From: Acidobacteriaceae bacterium
Lineage (GTDB): Bacteria; Acidobacteriota; Terriglobia; Terriglobales; Acidobacteriaceae
DNA: 10,095 nucleotides
Direction of reading: 5' to 3'
Assembly (NCBI GenBank): GCA_031296355.1
Contig: JARLFX010000269.1
Span: 1 to 10,095 of the forward strand
The notes below the pieces were generated by a model. That model was not told the origin of the DNA, did not search any database, and saw only the letters and a list, made by a program, of their open reading frames with translations. This document shows, piece after piece, positions 1-6,364 of the stretch (position 1 is its first letter; each line of letters begins with the position of its first letter). Both the position numbers and the translations under genes were made by a program.

Positions 1-3000
1 CCCGCGATGTCGCAAACTTCCTTCAGTGGAACGGTCGGAAGCTGGACGGGCGTCTCCGCCCCCTCCGCATCGATCAATTTCTACGAAGGCGCCACTCTGG
101 TCGGATCCGCCGCGCTGGGTGCCAATGGCACGCTTGCACCTCTCACACTCAGCAACGTCAGCGCTGGCACACATACCTACACCGCCCAGTATCCGGGGGA
201 TTCAAACTACAGCTCATTGGCCTTCGGATCGGTCACCGTCACCGTTACCGGGCCAACCATAGCAACCACCACTACACTCACCGCACCGGCCACTGTAGTC
301 TACGGCTCAGCTGTAACCCTTTCCACAACAGTGACCGGAACCGGCGGAACCCCTGGCGGCAGCATAACGTTCTATGACGGCACGTCATCACTCGGCTCCG
401 CTACGCTAAGCTCTGGCGCCGCCTCACTGAGCGTCACCCTGGCCGGCGGCTCTCACTCACTAACCGCGGTGTATAGCGGCGATACCACGTTCCTGGCATC
501 CACCAGCACGGCATCCACACTGACCATCACAACCGCCGGCACAACAACTGCTGTAACCGCCAACCCATCGACAGTGAGCACCGGCTCCGCCACGTTACTG
601 ACTGCTACCGTGACTGGATTGACGGGGTCTCCCTCCCCAACCGGCACCGTGACCTTCAAAGACGGTGCCACCACACTGGGGAGTGGCACGGTAAACACTT
701 CCACCGGTGTGGCCACATATACAGCCACTCTCACAACAACCGGCGCGCACACCATCACAGCAAGCTACGGTGGCGATGGCAACTATGCAGCATCCAACGG
801 CACCGTATCCGTGCAAGTCAACACGAATAGCTCCACAACCACCCTCTCGGCTCCTGCAACGACAGCATACGGTTCCTCCACCACGCTTTCCGCCACCGTG
901 AGCGGAACAGGTGGCACACCAAGCGGCACCGTTACGTTCTACGATGGCGCCACGTCACTGGGAGTAAAGTCACTGACCAGTGGCACGGCTTCGTTAAGCG
1001 TGACGCTGACCGGCGGCACCCACGCGCTGACCGCTGTATACAGCGGCGACACAACCTTTGGATCTTCCACCAGTTCGGCTTCATCGATTACGGTTTCCAT
1101 TGCCAGCTCCACCACCACGGTTACGGCAAACCCAACCGCCGTCAGCATGAATGGAGCTACTCTGCTTGCTGCAACAGTAGTCGGCATCAATGGCGCAGGA
1201 GTGCCAACGGGAACCGTTAGCTTCTCAGACGGAACCACCATCCTGGGCAGCGGCACGGTGAACAGCTCTACCGGTATCGCTACCTATACGGCAACGCTGT
1301 CCACGCCCGGCACGCGCAGCATCACAGCAAGCTACAGCGGCAACATAAACTACGCAGTCTCCACCGCAACCACAGCCGTGCAGGTCACAAGCTCTTCCAC
1401 CACCGTTCTGACCGCACCTGCAACCGCTGCCTACGGTGCATCCGCCACACTTTCCGTTACCGTAACCGGCACCGGCGGAGTCCCCACCGGCAATGTAACC
1501 TTCTATGAAGGCGCCACATCGTTAGGAGTAAAAGCGCTGGCAAGCGGAATAGCCTCACTCAGCATCACGCCTGCAGGCGGGGTGCATACGCTGACGGCTG
1601 TATATAGTGGCGACACCACCTACCTTACCTCCACCAGCGCTATCTCTACCCTGACCGTCACAACCGCAGCTACCACGACTGCAGTGACTGCGAGCCCAGC
1701 TACAGTGAGCCTGAATGGAACCATACTGCTGACGGCAACCGTATCGCACACCAGCGGAGCTGCAGCCCTCACGGGGACAGTAGCCTTCACTGACGGAACG
1801 ACGAACCTAGGTAACAGTTCTGTCAATGCTTCTGGTGTAGCCTCGCTGCCAACCACCATGGCGACGATCGGGGCCCGCACAATCACCGCAACATACAGTG
1901 GTGATGGAAACTACGCCGGGTCCAGCGCTACCGCCGCGGTACAGGTAAACATCGCCACTACCACCACGCTGACGGCACCGGCCACCGTAGCCTATGGAAC
2001 CGGCGTTACGCTCTCTGCGACAGTCAGTGCAACCGGCAGCACCCCAACCGGAACGCTATCGTTCTACTACGGAGCAACCATGCTCGGCACAGTGCAGCCG
2101 TTGACAGGCGGAGTTGCATCCATCAGCGGCATCATACTGGCCGCAGGCACACATAGTCTGACAGCGGTATATGCCGGTACCGCGACCTACCTCACGTCGA
2201 CCAGCGCTCCTTCCTCATTGATCGTCACGCCGATCCCCACATCAATTACGCTGGGGCTGAGCGCTACGGCAACCTATCCGGGTAGCGCAGTGACACTCAC
2301 CGCTACGATCACGCCTGTAGTCGCAGGACAGACCGTCACCTTTTTGAACGGAACTGCAACCCTGGGAACAGCCCAAACCAATGCTTCAGGCGTCGCAATC
2401 TTACCCGTAACCGCAGGCGCTCTCAATACCACATACCTGTTGACTGCGAATCTTGCAGCAGCAAATAACTACGGCGCTTCTAGCAGTGCAGCGCAGACCT
2501 TAACCGTCATCGCTCCGGTGACGATATCAGCTTCACCTAATCCAATCACAATCGCCCCCGGCAGCTCGGGAACAGTGGCGGTTACTCTCACGCCGGCAGG
2601 CGGCTTTACCGGCACGGTAACTCTGACCTGCACGCCCGCGGTAAGCTACATCACCTGCTCGACCCCGAGCACCACTGTAAACCTGATTGGCCTCACTCCG
2701 GGCACGCCAACTGAAACGATCAACGTAGCAACCACAACGGCGTCTCTATCTCATGACTCACGCCTCAGCTCCGTGTTGGCGATGTTTCTCCCCTTCAGCT
2801 TGCTTGGGCTGTTCTTCGGCTCACGTACGCAGAGAGCGCAGCGTGCGATCTTCATGTCCGTCATGGCAATCGGCGTCATGGTCGGCATCAACGGCTGCGG
2901 TTCGGGCGGCAACGTCAGTAGCGCCAGCACCACCCCATCCGGCTCACAAACTGTAACCCTCGTGGCCACTGCATCCGGTACATCGCAAACCGCAACAATA

Positions 3001-3018
3001 ACGGTGAATATCCACTAG
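1..3018 (+). CDS. Giant tandem Ig-like repeat surface protein with C-terminal membrane hairpin (5' end missing)
   Basis: The reading frame is open to the left edge and begins inside an Ig domain with no signal peptide, so the Met at position 7 is probably internal. Numbering from that Met gives 1003 residues. A partial Ig domain (1-81) is followed by seven Ig domains of about 92-97 residues that alternate between two subtypes (85-741), then a divergent Ig domain (742-834). A final beta-domain starts at 835 with the acidobacterial-style 'SASPNPITIAPGSSG' and holds Cys875 and Cys884, a possible disulfide. It is interrupted by two hydrophobic segments (about 922-938 and 947-962) around a basic loop, then 'NGCGSGG', then closing beta-strands to residue 1003. 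Composition is Thr/Ser/Ala/Gly rich, typical of Big_3-type secreted proteins. The likely role is adhesion, surface display or extension from the cell. Binding partner and catalytic activity are unknown. Confidence 0.85.
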   Translation, partial: PAMSQTSFSGTVGSWTGVSAPSASINFYEGATLVGSAALGANGTLAPLTLSNVSAGTHTYTAQYPGDSNYSSLAFGSVTVTVTGPTIATTTTLTAPATVVYGSAVTLSTTVTGTGGTPGGSITFYDGTSSLGSATLSSGAASLSVTLAGGSHSLTAVYSGDTTFLASTSTASTLTITTAGTTTAVTANPSTVSTGSATLLTATVTGLTGSPSPTGTVTFKDGATTLGSGTVNTSTGVATYTATLTTTGAHTITASYGGDGNYAASNGTVSVQVNTNSSTTTLSAPATTAYGSSTTLSATVSGTGGTPSGTVTFYDGATSLGVKSLTSGTASLSVTLTGGTHALTAVYSGDTTFGSSTSSASSITVSIASSTTTVTANPTAVSMNGATLLAATVVGINGAGVPTGTVSFSDGTTILGSGTVNSSTGIATYTATLSTPGTRSITASYSGNINYAVSTATTAVQVTSSSTTVLTAPATAAYGASATLSVTVTGTGGVPTGNVTFYEGATSLGVKALASGIASLSITPAGGVHTLTAVYSGDTTYLTSTSAISTLTVTTAATTTAVTASPATVSLNGTILLTATVSHTSGAAALTGTVAFTDGTTNLGNSSVNASGVASLPTTMATIGARTITATYSGDGNYAGSSATAAVQVNIATTTTLTAPATVAYGTGVTLSATVSATGSTPTGTLSFYYGATMLGTVQPLTGGVASISGIILAAGTHSLTAVYAGTATYLTSTSAPSSLIVTPIPTSITLGLSATATYPGSAVTLTATITPVVAGQTVTFLNGTATLGTAQTNASGVAILPVTAGALNTTYLLTANLAAANNYGASSSAAQTLTVIAPVTISASPNPITIAPGSSGTVAVTLTPAGGFTGTVTLTCTPAVSYITCSTPSTTVNLIGLTPGTPTETINVATTTASLSHDSRLSSVLAMFLPFSLLGLFFGSRTQRAQRAIFMSVMAIGVMVGINGCGSGGNVSSASTTPSGSQTVTLVATASGTSQTATITVNIH
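259..2229 (+). repeat. Alternating two-subtype Ig super-repeat (A-B-A-B-A-B-A)
   Basis: Seven in-frame imperfect repeats encode Ig domains of two kinds. Type A (residues 85-176, 274-366, 462-553, 649-741) carries 'APAT..YG', 'VTFYDGA.SLG' and 'LTAVYSGDTT'. Type B (177-273, 367-461, 554-648) carries 'TTTAVTA.P..VS', 'LGSGTVN.STG' and 'ITASYSGDGNYA'. Neighbouring copies of one type lie about 187-190 residues apart (roughly 561-570 nt), so the growth unit seems to have been an A-B pair. The copies differ at many synonymous and some amino-acid positions, so the duplication is not recent. The eighth copy (A4) and the following Ig domain are the most diverged. Confidence 0.8.
2752..2904 (+). other. 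Encoded membrane hairpin inserted into the terminal Ig-like domain
   Basis: Residues 916-966 of the Ig-repeat protein contain two short hydrophobic helices separated by a basic loop (SRTQRAQR), ending in 'GINGCGSGG'. The beta-sandwich that precedes it stops at about residue 908 ('TETINVATT') and its last strands appear to resume at about 978 ('SGSQTVTLVATASG'). The hairpin is therefore inside a domain, not at the end of the protein. Cys964 resembles the first residue of a lipoprotein but is far from the N-terminus, where signal peptidase II does not normally act. A membrane-anchoring or sorting signal is the simplest inference. Confidence 0.6.
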
Positions 3019-3154
3019 CCAAACCTTGTAGATAGCTGCCGGCGGAATGAAAATGCTTCCTCAACATCGAGTCCAAAGGCTAGAATCGTACCAACATTCA
3101 TTGTCTTCCCCGGAATGCCGGAAGTAAGCGCTTCAGTGTAGCAAGCTTGGCGCC

Positions 3155-3161
3155 GGGGGAG
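3155..3161 (+). promoter_or_regulatory. Ribosome binding site of the polyferredoxin gene
   Basis: The purine-rich GGGGGAG lies 4 nt before the ATG at 3166, a slightly short spacing. It supports that start over the overlapping + strand reading frame that opens at 3147. The 147-nt gap upstream of 3166 holds a TAGAAT (3081-3086) that resembles a -10 box, but I find no convincing -35, so the operon promoter is not assigned. Confidence 0.5.
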
Positions 3162-3165
3162 CATC

Positions 3166-4821
3166 ATGTCCAGGTTGAAGCCGCCGAGATTGAAACTGGT
3201 TCATCTGCGTGCTTTTTCGCAGATCGCCTTTTTCTCCCTGTTTTTTTATCTCCTGCTCCGCACCACATTGCATGGTGCGCTCCGTACGGGCAGCGATATT
3301 CATCTGCGTACTCCCGCACGCCTCTTCTTCCAGTTGGACCCTCTCATCGCGTTCTCGAATGCATTAGCCACACACGCCCTCTATCGCGGTCTGATCGTCT
3401 CGCTGTTCATCTTGCTGCCCACCATAGTTCTGGGCCGCTTCTTTTGCGGATGGATCTGCCCCCTGGGCTCCATCCATCACTTCTTCGGGCAACTGCGCTC
3501 AGATTCAAAGCGCGGTAAGCGCCTCATTGAATCCAACCGCTACAAACCCTGGCAATCCAGCAAATTTTTTATCCTCATCGCAGTTCTGCTGGCCGCGTTT
3601 TGCGGCACCGGCCTCGTCGGCTGGTTCGATCCCTTCAGCCTTCTGGTGCGTTCTTTCGGGCTCTCCATTCTGCCCGCAGTGAACTATGCAGCCAACGTTC
3701 TCCTCAATCACATGGAGCAGAGTCATATTCATCTTCTCCAGCTCGCAGGCTCTGGCCTGCATGCATCCTTCAGCGCCACTTTCCTCAATTTCAAGCAGCC
3801 CCACTTCCGCCTCGGCCTGCTGCTGGGCGTTATCCTTATCGCGCTGATAGCGGCAAATCTGCGTATCACGCGCTTCTGGTGCCGCGCGCTCTGCCCCTTG
3901 GGCGCCCTTCTGGGCATGGCCTCGCGCTGGTCGATCTTTGGCCTGCATAAAGACCCCGCCACTTGCGATCAGTGCAACCGCTGCCTGATGCACTGCCAGG
4001 GCGGCGACAATCCCATCGGCGACGCCCCCTGGCACAAGGCCGAGTGCCACATGTGCATGAACTGCGTAGACGCCTGCCCACACCATAGTCTGAGGTTTAA
4101 ATTTTTCCGCAATGAATCGGAAATTGTGGGCCCCAGCCTCGGCCGCCGGAAAGCTCTGGTTGGCATCGCGGCTGGCGTTGCCGCCATTCCCCTCCTTCGC
4201 GCGGAGACAACTCTCGGTAAGAGCCGCAATGAACACCTTATCCGCCCACCCTCTGCGCTGGAAGAGACTGACTTCCTCGCGCGCTGCATTCGCTGCGGAG
4301 AATGCATGAAAATCTGCCCGAATAATGCGCTCCAGCCCACGCTGACTGAAGCCGGCCTTGAAGGGCTATGGACGCCGGTGCTGACTCCTCGTATCGGCTA
4401 CTGCGAGCCAAGCTGTGTATTGTGCTCTGAAGTCTGCCCAACCGGCGCAATCTGGAAGATCACCCCACAACAGAAAGGCTGGGTCGTCGGCACCAACCAG
4501 GACCAGCAGAAGCCTGTGCGCCTCGGAACTGCGTTCTATGATCGCGGACGCTGCCTGCCCTGGGCTGTGGCGACAGATTGCATCGTCTGCGAAGAGTGGT
4601 GTCCTGTCTCTCCCAAAGCCATCTTCCTGCAAGATGCTCAGGTCGTCGATGCAGACGGCATCGTGAAGACCGTGAAGCAGCCCCATATTGACCCCAGCCG
4701 CTGCGTCGGCTGTGGCGCATGTGAGTATGCATGCCCGCTGCAGGAGCATCCTGCTGTCTACGTAACCAGTATTGGAGAAAGCCGCTCGCCCAGCAGCCAG
4801 ATCTTGCTGCGGCGGCAATAA
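3166..4821 (+). CDS. Membrane polyferredoxin, NapH-NapG (MauN-MauM-like) fusion with internal Tat-like segment
   Basis: A 551-residue electron-transfer protein. Residues 1-310 look like NapH: about four membrane helices (15-33, 74-92, 132-152, 214-232), two Cys-x3-Cys-Pro motifs at membrane edges (FCGWICPLG, Cys94/98; WCRALCPLG, Cys239/243), and two cluster motifs (Cys267/270/273/277 and Cys294/297/300/304). At 325-345 there is a twin-arginine-like stretch, 'LGRRKALVGIAAG', and a hydrophobic run. Residues 346-551 look like NapG/MauM, with four further motifs: Cys374/377/380/384, Cys413/417/420/424, Cys463/472/475/479 and Cys513/516/519/523. In Nap systems NapH and NapG are separate proteins that pass quinol electrons to the periplasm. 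It is first in a four-gene operon, with no nitrate reductase gene in view, so the acceptor is unknown. The fold and cofactors are well supported; the exact electron partners are not. Confidence 0.85.
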   Translation: MSRLKPPRLKLVHLRAFSQIAFFSLFFYLLLRTTLHGALRTGSDIHLRTPARLFFQLDPLIAFSNALATHALYRGLIVSLFILLPTIVLGRFFCGWICPLGSIHHFFGQLRSDSKRGKRLIESNRYKPWQSSKFFILIAVLLAAFCGTGLVGWFDPFSLLVRSFGLSILPAVNYAANVLLNHMEQSHIHLLQLAGSGLHASFSATFLNFKQPHFRLGLLLGVILIALIAANLRITRFWCRALCPLGALLGMASRWSIFGLHKDPATCDQCNRCLMHCQGGDNPIGDAPWHKAECHMCMNCVDACPHHSLRFKFFRNESEIVGPSLGRRKALVGIAAGVAAIPLLRAETTLGKSRNEHLIRPPSALEETDFLARCIRCGECMKICPNNALQPTLTEAGLEGLWTPVLTPRIGYCEPSCVLCSEVCPTGAIWKITPQQKGWVVGTNQDQQKPVRLGTAFYDRGRCLPWAVATDCIVCEEWCPVSPKAIFLQDAQVVDADGIVKTVKQPHIDPSRCVGCGACEYACPLQEHPAVYVTSIGESRSPSSQILLRRQ

Positions 4822-4823
4822 AA

Positions 4824-4827
4824 GGAG
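4824..4827 (+). promoter_or_regulatory. Ribosome binding site that fixes a GTG start
   Basis: GGAG lies directly after the stop codon of the polyferredoxin gene and 8 nt before the GTG at 4836. That GTG gives a clean lipoprotein signal peptide. The upstream in-frame ATG at 4731 would add 35 residues of non-signal sequence that overlap the preceding gene, so GTG is the preferred start. Confidence 0.7.
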
Positions 4828-4835
4828 AACCACCC

Positions 4836-5330
4836 GTGACCAGACGTTTCAATCGAATCCATGCACTCACCGCGCTCCTGTTGATGGCAACCCTCACCAT
4901 CGCCGGATGCCATAAAAAACCCGCAAACCCATTCCCTGAAACAGGCAAGGTCGCCGACTGGACCAAGAGTAGCGAGACCCGCACCTTTGACGCCGCCAAC
5001 CTCTGGCAATACATCGATGGCGACTCGGAGCAGTACATCCAGGCAGGCGTAGTTACCACCTCAACCTCTGATTACAAGTACAAGGGCAGTCTGGAGGCAA
5101 CCGTCGATGTGTACACCATGACGAACGCCAACGGAGCCAAAACCATCTTTGAAGCGGATCCGCAGGGCAGCGCAGTCAGCGCCCCCGTGGGCGATGCAGC
5201 GCGTGTCTCTCCCCAGAGCGTTGTCTTTCGCAAAGGCCCCTATCTCGTTCGCATCGTCGCCTTCGATGCCCGGCCCGGTACGTCCGATGCGTTACTCGCG
5301 CTGGCCCATAGCATCGATGGTCGGCTTTAA
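4836..5330 (+). CDS. DUF6599-like periplasmic lipoprotein
   Basis: A 164-residue protein starting at GTG. Residues 1-24 are a lipoprotein signal (Arg3, Arg4, Arg7, then a Leu/Ala/Met core) ending in the lipobox Ile-Ala-Gly-Cys25, so the mature protein should be lipid-anchored in the periplasm. The rest resembles DUF6599: 'FDAANLWQYIDGDSEQYIQAG' spans the family's 'LW.YI.G..E.Y' region (about residues 52-72), followed by strands with 'VDVYTM', 'AKTIFEADPQ' and 'FRKGPYLVRIVAF'. DUF6599 proteins have no assigned function as far as I know. The only cysteine is the lipidated one, so it is unlikely to carry a metal cluster. It starts 14 nt after the polyferredoxin gene and precedes two DUF362 genes, which suggests an accessory or scaffold role. 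Family assignment is from memory of the pattern. Confidence 0.75.
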   Translation: MTRRFNRIHALTALLLMATLTIAGCHKKPANPFPETGKVADWTKSSETRTFDAANLWQYIDGDSEQYIQAGVVTTSTSDYKYKGSLEATVDVYTMTNANGAKTIFEADPQGSAVSAPVGDAARVSPQSVVFRKGPYLVRIVAFDARPGTSDALLALAHSIDGRL

Positions 5331-5349
5331 ACCCATGCACGCAGAACAC

Positions 5350-5354
5350 GGAGG
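5350..5354 (+). promoter_or_regulatory. Ribosome binding site of first DUF362 gene
   Basis: GGAGG, a perfect Shine-Dalgarno core, sits 6 nt before the ATG at 5361. It is the strongest site in the operon. It lies in the 30-nt gap after the lipoprotein gene, which shows no terminator-like hairpin. Confidence 0.7.
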
Positions 5355-5360
5355 ATCCCG

Positions 5361-6356
5361 ATGAACAGCAGACGTGAATTTCTCAAGGAAGCCGCAGCCG
5401 GTGTGGCCCTGCTCGGAGCCGAAAGCAAACTGGCCCTCGCCGCGCAAGATAAGCACGCAGGTAAATCACGCGTCGTCATCGTGCACGATAAGTCGCTGCG
5501 TGGCCCTGCTGGCGACGCTCCCGAAGAAGCGCGCGTTGCCGCCATACTCGACCGCGCGATGGAAGCATACTTCCAGCAAAAAAATCCCATTACCCCCTGG
5601 AAGCAAATCGTCCATCCCAACCAGGTTGTCAGTCTGAAAGTGAACACCATCGCAGGCAAAGGGCTCTCGACACACGTCGCATTGGTCAACGCCATCTGTG
5701 AACGCCTGCAGCAGTCAGGCGTCCGTCCCGGCAACATCATCGTATGGGACCGCACCAATCATGAGCTCGAAGCTGCCGGCTTCAAAATCGCGACAGACAC
5801 AAACCATGTCCGCTGCTTCGGTACAGATTCTGTCGGCTATGAGGACGCCGTCCTCACCTCCGGCATGGTCAAGACCCAGCTCTCCAAAATCGTCACCCAA
5901 TCCGACGTCATCATCAACGTCCCCGTGCTCAAGCATCACGGCGGCGCAGGCATCACCATGGCGATGAAGAACATGTACGGCGTCATCAAGAATCCATCCG
6001 ACCAGCACGGCAACAACTGTAACCCCTACGTGGCCGACTTGAACACCCTGCCCGAGCTGCATCGCAAACTTCGTTTCGTTGTTGGTGACATCTTCACCTG
6101 CGTCTATGCTGGCGGTCCACGCTACAAGCCGGAGTACGCATGGAACCACAACCAGCTCATCGTTGGCGAAGACCACGTCGCGATCGACTACCTCGGCTGG
6201 CAGATCATCGAGAAGAAGCGTGCTGAGAAGGGTCTGAAGTCGTTGGAAGATTCACACTCGGCCCCGCGTTACATCGCAACCGCGGCAGACTCGCAACACA
6301 AGCTGGGCACCAACGATCCCGGCAGAATATTGCTGACCGAACTTTCCATCGCATAG
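5361..6356 (+). CDS. Tat-exported DUF362 protein (first paralogue)
   Basis: A 331-residue protein. The N-terminus has a textbook twin-arginine signal: Ser3-Arg-Arg-Glu-Phe-Leu-Lys9, a hydrophobic stretch (11-20) and a likely cleavage near 'LALAAQ' (about residue 28). The DUF362 signature is clear: 'VSLKVNT' (90-96) and 'INVPVLKHHGGAG' running into 'MKNMYGVI' (185-209), with conserved Lys-His-His-Gly at 191-194. DUF362 has no settled biochemical function; some members carry a ferredoxin-like Cys motif, but this one has only four scattered Cys (113, 152, 220, 247) and no CxxC. Tat export implies that it folds, perhaps with a cofactor, before crossing to the periplasm. It is followed 8 nt later by a second DUF362 gene, suggesting a joint function. 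Confidence 0.85.
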   Translation: MNSRREFLKEAAAGVALLGAESKLALAAQDKHAGKSRVVIVHDKSLRGPAGDAPEEARVAAILDRAMEAYFQQKNPITPWKQIVHPNQVVSLKVNTIAGKGLSTHVALVNAICERLQQSGVRPGNIIVWDRTNHELEAAGFKIATDTNHVRCFGTDSVGYEDAVLTSGMVKTQLSKIVTQSDVIINVPVLKHHGGAGITMAMKNMYGVIKNPSDQHGNNCNPYVADLNTLPELHRKLRFVVGDIFTCVYAGGPRYKPEYAWNHNQLIVGEDHVAIDYLGWQIIEKKRAEKGLKSLEDSHSAPRYIATAADSQHKLGTNDPGRILLTELSIA

Positions 6357-6359
6357 GAG
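6355..6359 (+). promoter_or_regulatory. Ribosome binding site of second DUF362 gene, overlapping the previous stop
   Basis: AGGAG shares its first two bases with the TAG stop of the preceding gene and lies 5 nt before the ATG at 6365. This arrangement suggests translational coupling of the two DUF362 genes and so a fixed ratio of the two proteins. Confidence 0.7.
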
Positions 6360-6364
6360 CCCGC

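Noticed and set aside
259..2229. A CRISPR array or non-coding tandem repeat
   Set aside because: The repeats are long, imperfect, in frame, and translate to well-formed Ig domains.
3110..3121. CCGG-AATG-CCGG as a terminator or operator
   Set aside because: The stem is only 4 bp, there is no T-run, and such short GC palindromes are common in GC-rich DNA.
3505..4236. A 243-codon open frame on the - strand
   Set aside because: It lies wholly within the polyferredoxin gene, whose Cys motifs are clear in the + frame. Its protein shows no recognisable motif; the openness follows from the codon bias of the real gene.
3166..4821. Reading the polyferredoxin as part of a periplasmic nitrate reductase operon
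   Set aside because: No NapA, NapB, NapC or NapD-like gene is in the window; the neighbours are DUF6599-like and DUF362 proteins. NapH/NapG similarity here only indicates the type of electron relay.
4731..4835. An earlier ATG start for the lipoprotein gene
   Set aside because: It would overlap the polyferredoxin gene and put 35 non-signal residues before the lipoprotein signal. The GTG at 4836 has a good ribosome site and an immediate signal peptide.
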